This document shows, in pieces, positions 34,545-42,369 of a DNA stretch of 64,000 nucleotides (within the stretch, counting starts at the first letter, position 1; the number at the start of each line of letters is the position of its first letter). Under the pieces are notes generated by a model. That model was not told where the DNA came from. It ran no database searches and saw only the letters and a list, made by a program, of their open reading frames with translations. The stretch is from Paracoccaceae bacterium (GTDB lineage Bacteria; Pseudomonadota; Alphaproteobacteria; Rhodobacterales; Rhodobacteraceae). Location of the stretch: positions 37,261 through 101,260 of the forward strand of contig CACPBQ010000004.1 in the NCBI GenBank assembly GCA_902632125.1, written 5' to 3'. The position numbers and the translations under genes are program-made.

Positions 34545-35591
34545 ATGTTTAGAAGATCATTGTTAAAATTAATAGGAGGGATGGTTGCATTACCTGTGAC
34601 TCTTTCAACCTCCGCATTTGCAGGAGATATGCCCGCACCATTTGATAATCCTGGTGACGTGAAAATCGCTCTTGTCAGGTATCTTTCAACCGGCGACTTT
34701 TTCCAGGCCTACCTATCAGGCGTTGAAACGCAAGCGGCTGCTCTAGGTGTCGATTTGCGAGTTTTTGATAGCCGACAAGATGCGGCATTACAATCAGATA
34801 TGGTAGATCAGGCAATAGCTTTAGGTGTGGATGGAATTGTGATCCAACATGGACTAACCGAAAGTATGCGAGATGCTGCTCAACGGGCAGTAGATGCTGG
34901 AATAAAAGTCGTTGCGTTTGACGTAAATGTTGAAAATGCAGCAATTCCACAAATAGAACAGTCTGATTACTTACTAGGAAAGCTCGCTTTGGAACAAGCA
35001 GTAAAAGACAATGGTACTTCCTGGAAAGCGGGTTATGTTTATGTCCCAGGTATCGCACCCTTAGATAGACGTCATGCTGCATGGGAAGATATTAAAGCGG
35101 CCAACCCAGGCATAGAAGAAGTAGCACAGTTTGGAACACTTGATAATCCAATTGCAAACTCTAATGCGAACCAAGCTAGATCTGTGTTACAAGCGAATTC
35201 TGACATTACTGTAATGTTTGCCCCATATGATGAATTCGCTAAAGGCGTAAAAATAGCAGTAGATGAGGCAGGCCTTACAGACCAGATTGATATCTATTCT
35301 GCTGATGTTTCTACTGCTGATATATCCGCTATGAGAGAGCCAAATTCCGCTTGGGTGGCAACAGTGGCCACAAACCCGGCCGTTGTAGGAGAAGTGTCGG
35401 TTAGATCTTTAGCTATGATGCTTGCAGGTGAAAACCCTGGAAGCAATGTGATTGTTCCGCCAACACTAATTACTCAAAAATTCTTAAACGACAATGACAT
35501 TAAGAATATGGAAGATTTATCATCAAAGATGCCTCAATTTGCCCACGCTGATGTATCAGTCCCAAGTTGGATGCCATTGCCTAAGCGCTAG
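34545..35591 (+). CDS. Periplasmic sugar-binding protein of the ribose-type ABC transporter
   Basis: A 348-residue protein of the peripla-BP type 1 family with an N-terminal export signal of about 27 residues (ending SAFA). FRRSLLK at the start resembles a Tat motif, so either Sec or Tat export is possible. Family segments include SDMVDQAIALGVDGIVIQHG and IKVVAFDVNVEN. A GGGAGAA ribosome-binding site precedes the ATG. The cargo is inferred from the divergent mtnKA genes, not from binding-site residues. A strong hairpin follows the stop codon. Confidence 0.88.
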   Translation: MFRRSLLKLIGGMVALPVTLSTSAFAGDMPAPFDNPGDVKIALVRYLSTGDFFQAYLSGVETQAAALGVDLRVFDSRQDAALQSDMVDQAIALGVDGIVIQHGLTESMRDAAQRAVDAGIKVVAFDVNVENAAIPQIEQSDYLLGKLALEQAVKDNGTSWKAGYVYVPGIAPLDRRHAAWEDIKAANPGIEEVAQFGTLDNPIANSNANQARSVLQANSDITVMFAPYDEFAKGVKIAVDEAGLTDQIDIYSADVSTADISAMREPNSAWVATVATNPAVVGEVSVRSLAMMLAGENPGSNVIVPPTLITQKFLNDNDIKNMEDLSSKMPQFAHADVSVPSWMPLPKR

Positions 35592-35597
35592 AGACTA

Positions 35598-35627
35598 TTT
35601 GAGCTGGGAGGAGACTTCCAGCTCAAA
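35598..35627 (+). terminator. Strong hairpin after the sugar-binding protein gene
   Basis: A perfect ten-base stem, TTTGAGCTGG (35598-35607) / CCAGCTCAAA (35618-35627), begins seven bases after the stop codon. It is followed by an A-rich rather than T-rich tract. It may therefore protect the transcript 3' end or stall polymerase, rather than act as a classical intrinsic terminator. Confidence 0.55.
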
Positions 35628-35690
35628 ACAAAAACAATCATAAAAACCAAGGAAAAAGTCTGAATTTAGAGGCTTGTAAAGAGCAGTTTT

Positions 35691-36077
35691 ATGACAGAGG
35701 TAAGACCTGAAGATTTAGTACTCGATTACTTCAAAGGCGTTGATGAAGAAGATATTGACGCAATTCTCAAAACCTTAACGAAAGATTGTATTTTTTCAAT
35801 AGAAACTCATAAAATCAAATTGGTTGGGCATGAAGAAATCACTAGTATGTTTAAAAGATTGTGGAAAAACCATAAATCTGTTGAGCATAAAGAGTTTTAT
35901 TTTGTAAAAGACTCTATGAGCAATCAAATTGCTGTCAGGTTTCAAGTCAAAAACGTTCTTCTCAACGGCCAGTTTGTATTAAAATCAAACTGCAATTTTT
36001 TTACCTTAAGAGACGGTCTTTTTTCTGAAGTGCGAGTTTACATGGCCGGTGAAAACACGCTGAACAAAGAGGATTGA
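35691..36077 (+). CDS. NTF2/SnoaL-like small protein
   Basis: A 128-residue cone-fold protein of the NTF2-like superfamily (start VLDYFKGVDEEDIDAILKTLTKDCIFSI, then GHEEITSMFKRLW). Members include isomerases, hydratases and non-catalytic domains; no specific active site is evident here. It lies 99 bp after the sugar-binding protein gene across a hairpin and converges with the racemase-family gene 4 bp away. Role unknown. Confidence 0.7.
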   Translation: MTEVRPEDLVLDYFKGVDEEDIDAILKTLTKDCIFSIETHKIKLVGHEEITSMFKRLWKNHKSVEHKEFYFVKDSMSNQIAVRFQVKNVLLNGQFVLKSNCNFFTLRDGLFSEVRVYMAGENTLNKED

Positions 36078-36081
36078 TGAT

Positions 36082-36846
36082 CTAGTGATCAAAACCTGAA
36101 GCAGTCTTTAACATTGCTTTTAGCATGCTGCTTTTGTCTACTGGAGAGACCGGATAGGCATTTCGGCTGTGGGAGAGGCCAGAGCTTAAAAGAAGCTCTG
36201 CTTTTTTATAGGTTAGTGGTCCTGGATTAATTACGGGAATAGGCAAGTGAGACGACAAAAAACTATGTGCTTGATGCATTGTCGTTGAACCCAAAATAAT
36301 AACTTCTGCATTGTCCTCGTCTATTGCCTTTTTAGCCGCAATTTCTAAAAGAGGAAAAATCTCCTCTTCTTTTCCCCCTAACAAGGCTTGATTATCAGGA
36401 GCTACATCTATTGATCTGATTGATGCTAAGGAGCTTTTAATTCCAAGATCATTTATTGTTTTTTCATAAATATGAAACCATTTTTTCCACATAGTTATTA
36501 CTGAAAATTTAGAGCCAAGTGACATTGCTGTTAGCATAGAAGTCCTGCCGGGACCAATGACAGGTATTGAAAGAACTGACCGAAGAGCTGATACACCAGA
36601 GTCGCTCATAGTGTCTATACACACTGCAGAAAAACCCTCTTCTTCTGCATCTAATCCAGCCTCTAATATACCAACATCCGCTAGAACCATGTCCGACTGA
36701 CTGACATAGTTTCTTGGGGCAGCTTTTACCGGTCTAAATACAAACTCAAAACCCTCACTTATATCCACAGACTTTAATTGAGCTTGCCTTGATAAAAGGT
36801 TTTCCTGTGACATTGGAAAGGGAACGATAACCAGAATTTTCTTCAT
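36082..36846 (-). CDS. Asp/Glu/hydantoin racemase-family protein with one catalytic Cys replaced
   Basis: A 254-residue protein of the Asp/Glu/hydantoin racemase superfamily. The first catalytic cysteine is present, Cys76 in AVCIDTMSDSG. The position of the second (usually GCTGM or GCAGM) is Ser187 in ILGSTTM. Two-base racemases need both, so this may be a one-base isomerase or decarboxylase-type member, or a racemase with altered chemistry. Hydantoin and allantoin racemases belong here, and an allantoin pathway lies further along the window. It is divergent from the SDR gene at 36897 with 50 bp between starts. Confidence 0.78.
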   Translation of the reverse strand: MKKILVIVPFPMSQENLLSRQAQLKSVDISEGFEFVFRPVKAAPRNYVSQSDMVLADVGILEAGLDAEEEGFSAVCIDTMSDSGVSALRSVLSIPVIGPGRTSMLTAMSLGSKFSVITMWKKWFHIYEKTINDLGIKSSLASIRSIDVAPDNQALLGGKEEEIFPLLEIAAKKAIDEDNAEVIILGSTTMHQAHSFLSSHLPIPVINPGPLTYKKAELLLSSGLSHSRNAYPVSPVDKSSMLKAMLKTASGFDH

Positions 36847-36896
36847 AAATAAAATAAATTGTTTAAATTAAAAATGCTATAGCAAGGACGACACGA

Positions 36897-37625
36897 ATGA
36901 TTTCTCTTGTCAACAAAACTTTCTTTATTACCGGTCTAGGAAGTGGAATAGGCTACGAAACTGGAAAACTTATCAAAAGCTTAGGGGGAAACCTAACAGG
37001 CACAATTGAAAATGAAGATCAAAAGAAAGATGTGTTAGCTCTTACCAAAGATGTTTTTTTGCTAGATTTAAATGATAGCGAAAAGCTTCAGTATTCCGTT
37101 CAGTCCTCTGCAAAAAAATATCAGGGATTGGATGGTTTAGTTGGTGCTGCTGGAATTATAAAATTAAAAACTTTTGATACAACAACCTCTCAAGAATTGG
37201 ATCAGACCGTTGATGTGAACCTAAAAGTAAATTTTAGACTTGCCCAATTTGCCAATCCATTTTTGAAATCTGAAGCAAGTCTCATTTTTATTTCAAGCCA
37301 AATAGGACTCGTTGGCCACGATAATGCTGCTGCGTATGCAGCTTCTAAAGCTGGGTTGAATGGTTTTGCAAAATCTATTGCCCTAGAACTTGCAGACCGA
37401 CAAATCAGAGTAAACACCGTTGCTCCAGGCCCCATAATTACACCAATGACAGAAGCGGCTAGATCTGATCAAGGTCGGTATAAGCAAATAAAGAGCAAAA
37501 TACCACTTGGGCGTTTTGGGAAAGCAGAAGAGGTGGCGCAAGTAATTGTATTTTTACTATCTGATTCAGCATCCTTTATTACAGGGCAGGTGATTATCGT
37601 TGACGGAGGTTTTACGGCAAAATAG
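36897..37625 (+). CDS. Short-chain dehydrogenase/reductase
   Basis: A 242-residue classical SDR with TGLGSGIG (residues 12-19), GAAG near 82-85, Ser in IFISSQIG and YAASK. The C-terminus (FITGQVIIVDGGF) is typical. Substrate unknown. AGGA lies about nine bases upstream of the ATG. It converges with livF-like gene 4 bp away. Confidence 0.88.
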   Translation: MISLVNKTFFITGLGSGIGYETGKLIKSLGGNLTGTIENEDQKKDVLALTKDVFLLDLNDSEKLQYSVQSSAKKYQGLDGLVGAAGIIKLKTFDTTTSQELDQTVDVNLKVNFRLAQFANPFLKSEASLIFISSQIGLVGHDNAAAYAASKAGLNGFAKSIALELADRQIRVNTVAPGPIITPMTEAARSDQGRYKQIKSKIPLGRFGKAEEVAQVIVFLLSDSASFITGQVIIVDGGFTAK

Positions 37626-37629
37626 TAAT

Positions 37630-38337
37630 TTAAATCCCAAGATAAGATTTTTTTAACTCTGCATTTTTTAATAGGTCTTTTGACAAACCGGAAATAGCAA
37701 TTGATCCTTCCTCAATTACATATGCACGATCAGCTATAGACAGCGATTGTGTCACATTTTGCTCCACAAGCAACACAGTCAAACCATTATCACTTATTTT
37801 TTTTATCAATTCGAACATTTGCTCCACCAATAGTGGGGAGAGCCCAAGTGATGGCTCATCAAGTAATAAAAGACGTGGATCACCCATCAGGCCTCGACCA
37901 ATTGCAACCATTTGCTGCTCTCCACCCGAAAGAGTACCAGCTGTTTGGCTTATTCTCTCAGAAAGCCTAGGGAATATGTCCAAAACATTTTCTAGATTAG
38001 ACAATCGATTATTCTTTCCTCTTCGATAAGAGCCCAACTCTAAATTATCCTTAACAGTAAGGTTCGGAAAAAGCTTTCTACCTTCTGGAACATGTATTAA
38101 GCCCATATCCACTATTTCTTCAGGCGATTTATCTGATATTAGCTTATCTTCAAAAAAGATTTTCCCATCTTTTGGCTTTATCAGGCCAGACAAACAATTA
38201 TTTAAAGTGGTTTTTCCAACCCCATTACTACCAAGTACGGCAACTACCTCTCCCGTTTTTATTTCCAGGGATATGTTCCTTAAAACCTCCACCATTCCAT
38301 AACCAGCAGCTAGATTTTCAACTTTAATCAGGCTCAT
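37630..38337 (-). CDS. Liv-type ABC transporter ATP-binding protein (LivF-like)
   Basis: A 235-residue single-domain ABC ATPase. It has Walker A GSNGVGKTT, signature LSGGEQQM, Walker B LLLLDEPSLGL and HPEG-like VPEGRKLFPNLTV typical of LivF. It overlaps the LivG-like gene by 4 bp and is last in the five-gene importer. Confidence 0.92.
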   Translation of the reverse strand: MSLIKVENLAAGYGMVEVLRNISLEIKTGEVVAVLGSNGVGKTTLNNCLSGLIKPKDGKIFFEDKLISDKSPEEIVDMGLIHVPEGRKLFPNLTVKDNLELGSYRRGKNNRLSNLENVLDIFPRLSERISQTAGTLSGGEQQMVAIGRGLMGDPRLLLLDEPSLGLSPLLVEQMFELIKKISDNGLTVLLVEQNVTQSLSIADRAYVIEEGSIAISGLSKDLLKNAELKKSYLGI

Positions 38338-39068
38338 GCACCCTCCGCCATGGCTTCGGCAGCTCCATGTCCCAAATAAGCTTCGATCACCTGTGGATTT
38401 TCAGCTACCGAGGAAGGGGTTCCGCTGGCAATAAGTTTGCCATCATTAAGAACGTATGTTCGATCGGATAAATTCATTACTGCTTTCATAACATGCTCTA
38501 TCAAGAAAATAGTTACACCTCGATCTCTTATCCCCTTAATAACCGTAACGATATCGTCGATTTCTGCTGGATTTAAACCAGCCATTACCTCATCAAGAAG
38601 AAGAAGCTTTGGATCCGTTGCTAGAGCTCGGGCTAATTCAAGGCGTTTTCTCCCTGCTACCGTTAGACCGTCGGCGCCTTGGCTTAATAATGAGGTCATA
38701 CCAACAACTTCGGCAACTTCTTCAGCTTTTTTTTTCGCACTGTCCGTCTGAGCCGTATTACTGTATGCACCTACCATAATATTTTGCAAAGTTGTCAGGC
38801 CTGCAAATGGTTGAGTTATTTGAAATGTCCTAACCATACCAAGCTGACAAATTTGGTGAGGCTTCAGTCCCACTACAGAGGCTTTTTCAAAATTTATTTC
38901 ACCTTCATCTGCTTTTAAAAAACCCGCCACCATAGCAAATAAAGTTGTTTTACCTGCCCCATTTGGACCAATAAGTGAAACAATTTCCTTTTCTTTTACC
39001 TCCAAATCGACTGAAGAAACAGCTAACAAACCTCCAAATCTTTTTGTTAAATTATTAACGCTCAGCAA
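38334..39068 (-). CDS. Liv-type ABC transporter ATP-binding protein (LivG-like)
   Basis: A 244-residue ABC ATPase from a TTG start at 39068. That TTG lies one base after the LivM-like stop and eight bases after AGGA, and gives the usual LivG N-terminus (LSVNNLTKRFGGLLAV). A frame running back to 39146 would overlap the permease by 77 bp and adds Lys-rich non-family sequence. Walker A is GPNGAGKTT, Walker B LLLLDEVMAGLNP. The signature segment is modified (DGLTVAGRKRLEL), as often in LivG. Confidence 0.9.
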   Translation of the reverse strand: MLSVNNLTKRFGGLLAVSSVDLEVKEKEIVSLIGPNGAGKTTLFAMVAGFLKADEGEINFEKASVVGLKPHQICQLGMVRTFQITQPFAGLTTLQNIMVGAYSNTAQTDSAKKKAEEVAEVVGMTSLLSQGADGLTVAGRKRLELARALATDPKLLLLDEVMAGLNPAEIDDIVTVIKGIRDRGVTIFLIEHVMKAVMNLSDRTYVLNDGKLIASGTPSSVAENPQVIEAYLGHGAAEAMAEGA

Positions 39069-39069
39069 T

Positions 39070-40068
39070 TTAAGGTTCCTCACGAGATTGATTTTTATCA
39101 AGTGAACTTGACTCTGATTTTTTTTCTTTTTTCTTGAAAGCACCAATCAGACCATTTGGAAGATAGCCAATTATTATAATTAAAATCAAACCATATACGA
39201 TTAAACTAAGCCCTGGGGTATCGATAAAATGTCGAGCTATTTCGTTGACCGTATGCAAAACAAAAGCACCTACCAGCGGTCCGAAAATTGTGCCCATACC
39301 ACCAACAATTGTCACTAAAAGCATCTCAACAGAAAGATGTATAGAATATGCTATTGGTGGATCGAGATAGAGATACTTCTGAGAATAAAATGTTCCAGCG
39401 GCTCCCCCCATAGCACCCATAATCATAATCGCGTAGATTTTGCACCTTAAGGTATCTATTCCCAAAGCTTCGGCTGCATCTTCGTTTTCACGAATGGCCA
39501 CTAACTGAGCACCAAAGCGCGAGCTCTCTAGCCAATATACAATAGCTATGGAGATAAACATTAGAATTAGAGCGAAATAGTAAAATCCAACTGGACTTTC
39601 AAATTGCAGGTTACTGAGACCAGGGGCATAGGTAAGAAAAAGACCAACACCTCCACCTGTAAACTCCACAGAGTTCGCTAAAACCCTCAATAATTCTGCA
39701 AAAGCGAGTGTTATCAGAGCAAAATAAGAACCCCTGAGGCCAGATCTAAAAGACATATACCCAACTATTAATCCCAAAATAGCTCCACCTAAAATCGCTA
39801 AAAAGATTCCAAAGATCGGTGGAAAGCCGAAAGTAGTTAATAGAATTGAAGACACGTACGCACCAGTCCCAAAAAACATAACACCGCCAAAAGAAAATTG
39901 GCCAGCATACCCACCTAATATATTCCATGACTGACCCAAATAAGCGGTAAAAAATATCAGTGTGAGTACATCAATATAAAATCGGCTGGTTATAAAGTAG
40001 GGCAAAATAATAAGTCCGAGAGCGCCTAAAAGTAAAAAAGAAAGATGGCTTCGAAAGTTGGACATCAT
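39070..40068 (-). CDS. Liv-type ABC transporter permease (LivM-like)
   Basis: A 332-residue permease with about nine membrane helices and the LivM signature GYAGQFSFGGVMFFGTGAY and SYFALITLAFAELLRV. The C-terminal tail is Lys/Ser/Glu-rich and cytoplasmic. It overlaps the LivH-like gene by 4 bp. Confidence 0.92.
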   Translation of the reverse strand: MMSNFRSHLSFLLLGALGLIILPYFITSRFYIDVLTLIFFTAYLGQSWNILGGYAGQFSFGGVMFFGTGAYVSSILLTTFGFPPIFGIFLAILGGAILGLIVGYMSFRSGLRGSYFALITLAFAELLRVLANSVEFTGGGVGLFLTYAPGLSNLQFESPVGFYYFALILMFISIAIVYWLESSRFGAQLVAIRENEDAAEALGIDTLRCKIYAIMIMGAMGGAAGTFYSQKYLYLDPPIAYSIHLSVEMLLVTIVGGMGTIFGPLVGAFVLHTVNEIARHFIDTPGLSLIVYGLILIIIIGYLPNGLIGAFKKKEKKSESSSLDKNQSREEP

Positions 40069-40943
40069 ACCTTACTCCCAAAAAGTCCAGTAGGCCTGAA
40101 TATCAAAATAAGAATAAAAATTAATGAAATACCAATTTGTCCAAGGCTTTCACCTAATAAAAGACCGCCTACCGACTCGGTAATTCCTATGATGAACCCG
40201 CCAACAAGAGCCCCGACGACACTGCCCATACCTCCTAATACAACGATAGTAAAAGCGACTAGGACAAAAATGTTACCTGTGTAGGGGTCCACATAAAATA
40301 TGGGAAGCATCATGCAGCCTGCAGCGCCCAAGCAAGCTATACCAATTCCAAAAGTGACAGCAAAAATATGCTCCACATTTATGCCAACTAATCTTGCACC
40401 TTGTCGTTCTTTTGCAACCGCTCGTATTGCGCGGCCCATATCGGTAAGGCTCATGGCTGCCCAGAGAACAGCGCACATAAATAAGGCAGCAAAAAATGAT
40501 ATGACTTTTGGGTATGAAAGGTACATAAAACCTAAATCAAAGGCTTCAAAGCCATATGATAAATTTACAGTTTGCTGATCGCCACTAAAGAAAAACAAAG
40601 CACTGTTCTCAATAATTATAGATAAACCTAAAGTAATTAGAAGTATATTTTGGTCTTTGCCCTTTGCCAGAGGCCCAATTCCGTATCTGTAAATGATATA
40701 GCCAAAGATACCTGCACAAGGCGTAACTATAAGTATCGAAAAATATGGATCGATACTAAATAAATGAAATAAGAAAAATGCTGCGTACAAAGCCAGCATA
40801 AGCATAGCGCCGTGCGCAAAATTTATGATGTGTAAAACACCATAAATTAAGGTTAAACCTAAAGCTACAAGCGCATAAATAGCTCCATACATAAGACCAT
40901 TTATAATAGCAGCAGGAAGCATAGAAAGAGAGGCTGAAATCAT
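40065..40943 (-). CDS. Liv-type ABC transporter permease (LivH-like)
   Basis: A 292-residue permease with about eight membrane helices and the LivH motif INGLMYGAIYALVALGLTLIYGVLHIINFAHG shortened here to its key elements (GLTLIYGV, NFAHGA). It follows the binding-protein gene by 63 bp, a gap filled by overlapping hairpins that may adjust relative expression. Confidence 0.92.
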   Translation of the reverse strand: MISASLSMLPAAIINGLMYGAIYALVALGLTLIYGVLHIINFAHGAMLMLALYAAFFLFHLFSIDPYFSILIVTPCAGIFGYIIYRYGIGPLAKGKDQNILLITLGLSIIIENSALFFFSGDQQTVNLSYGFEAFDLGFMYLSYPKVISFFAALFMCAVLWAAMSLTDMGRAIRAVAKERQGARLVGINVEHIFAVTFGIGIACLGAAGCMMLPIFYVDPYTGNIFVLVAFTIVVLGGMGSVVGALVGGFIIGITESVGGLLLGESLGQIGISLIFILILIFRPTGLFGSKV

Positions 40944-40952
40944 ATAAAATTT

Positions 40953-41003
40953 GCCTGTTATTGGAATAAACAGGCAGTCTAGGGACCGCCTGTTTGTACA
41001 AAC
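40953..41003 (-). repeat. Competing hairpins between binding-protein and permease genes
   Basis: Three alternating arms lie in the 63 bp spacer: GCCTGTT (40953-40959), AAACAGGC (40968-40975) and GCCTGTTT (40988-40995). The middle arm can pair with either neighbour, giving two mutually exclusive stems. The right arm also runs into a 12 bp palindrome GTTTGTACAAAC (40992-41003). Such structures commonly stabilise the abundant binding-protein mRNA; switching is only a possibility. Confidence 0.5.
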
Positions 41004-41006
41004 TTA

Positions 41007-42233
41007 TTAAGTACGAGGAAAAACTGCTTTGGCTGAGGCATACTCAGAAGGAGCAATAATTTGCACATCGCCTTTTTGTGCCTGAATAGCAACGGCTCTC
41101 GATCCCATATTTTGGCCATTAACCATCTCAGTTTTACCATAAGGCATAAAATCAACATCAATTGTTGAGGCAGCAAGAGCAGCATTTACAGCTTCTTTAT
41201 CTGTTGTACCCGCACGCTCAAAGCCATCAGCTAAAAACATGACTGACATATATGCGCAATAGACTTCGAAAGTGAAATAGTTACCGTCAGCTTCTGTCCT
41301 AGCTCTCATTGCTTGCCCTGAAGCGGAGCTTGGATTGTACCAGTGGTTTACATCGATCATATTTTCAGCAATCTGCGGCAGGTCATCAACAAATTTGAAG
41401 TTAAAACCCCCGCCTAGAACTGAATAACTCGCCATGAAATCAACTCGTTGCTGACGCAATGTTTTGGCTAGCAACACATACTCACCAGGATAGTTGATTG
41501 GCATAACTATATCAGGTTTAGCAGATTTTATTCTTAGAGCCACGTTGTCAAAGTTACGTGTCGGATTTGCGTGCTTAATAGTGTCAATAACTTCAATATT
41601 ATGCTCTTTCAAAGCTGAAGTCATCAGTTTAGCTGTACCAGACCCGAATTCTGATTCCTCATGAACGATGATAACTGTTTTGGCTGGACTACCCGCTAGA
41701 CGGTTTATTTCACCCAAGTTAGTAGCGGCATCGCGGGCTATTCGACCATAGCCGTCAGCCATGCGAAAGACATTTGGAAGTCCACGCTGAACAAGCTTAT
41801 CAGAAACCCCAACATCTACTGAAAAAGGAATGTTATACTTAGCGGCAGCGGCTGAAGCCGCAAGGCCAACGGCAGACTGATAGCAACCTTGAATTGCATG
41901 AACGCCGGCTTCATTCATTTTTTCAACTTCTGCAGCACCAATTTCAGGTTTTGTCTGCGAGTCCCCTAGGAGCGGTTCTAACTGGGCTCCACCCATAGAC
42001 TTTATCCCACCAGCTGCATTAATATCAGCTATGGCCATTTGGGCTCCATACCGAAGCTGAGCAGCTGGATATGCTGCCCAACCAGTCGCTGGATGAATTA
42101 GACCTATTTTTACATTGCTAGCTGCTTGAGCAATCCATGGCGTTCCAACACCGGCTGTCAATGCAACTGTGGCAGCGGTGCCTCCTAAAAAATTACGCCG
42201 CGAAGTATTCTTTTTCAAAATTGATTTATCCAT
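41007..42233 (-). CDS. Tat-exported substrate-binding protein of the Liv-type transporter
   Basis: A 408-residue type 1 periplasmic binding protein with a twin-arginine signal (SRRNFLGG near residues 11-18, hydrophobic stretch, cleavage near AQAA). It belongs to the branched-chain amino acid/amide/urea-binding group. The gene heads the five-gene importer and is divergent from the MmgE/PrpD gene. The neighbouring purine-degradation genes suggest a purine, ureide or other N-compound as cargo rather than leucine, but this is inference. Confidence 0.88.
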   Translation of the reverse strand: MDKSILKKNTSRRNFLGGTAATVALTAGVGTPWIAQAASNVKIGLIHPATGWAAYPAAQLRYGAQMAIADINAAGGIKSMGGAQLEPLLGDSQTKPEIGAAEVEKMNEAGVHAIQGCYQSAVGLAASAAAAKYNIPFSVDVGVSDKLVQRGLPNVFRMADGYGRIARDAATNLGEINRLAGSPAKTVIIVHEESEFGSGTAKLMTSALKEHNIEVIDTIKHANPTRNFDNVALRIKSAKPDIVMPINYPGEYVLLAKTLRQQRVDFMASYSVLGGGFNFKFVDDLPQIAENMIDVNHWYNPSSASGQAMRARTEADGNYFTFEVYCAYMSVMFLADGFERAGTTDKEAVNAALAASTIDVDFMPYGKTEMVNGQNMGSRAVAIQAQKGDVQIIAPSEYASAKAVFPRT

Positions 42234-42317
42234 AGTTTTCTCCCTTAAGTTTTATATTATTTTATCAAGAACTTTTTCATCTTTAATTGAAGTAAATGAT
42301 ATAATGTAGAGGTGAGG

Positions 42318-42340
42318 CAAGCCTTAATGTTTACGGCTTG
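42318..42340. promoter_or_regulatory. Inverted repeat in the divergent spacer before the MmgE/PrpD gene
   Basis: CAAGCC (42318-42323) and GGCTTG (42335-42340) flank an 11-base AT-rich loop in the 136 bp divergent spacer. It lies 30 bp upstream of the MmgE/PrpD ATG. It could be an operator or a leader hairpin. The rest of the spacer is AT-rich without a confident promoter pair. Confidence 0.4.
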
Positions 42341-42369
42341 AATTTAAACACACTCTGTAAGGAAGAAAA

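Noticed and set aside
35598..35627. Classical rho-independent terminator
   Set aside because: The stem is strong but followed by an A-rich tract, so I keep it as a hairpin of uncertain role.
39069..39146. N-terminal extension of the LivG-like gene
   Set aside because: It overlaps the LivM-like C-terminus and is a Lys-rich out-of-frame shadow; the TTG at 39068 has a good ribosome-binding site.
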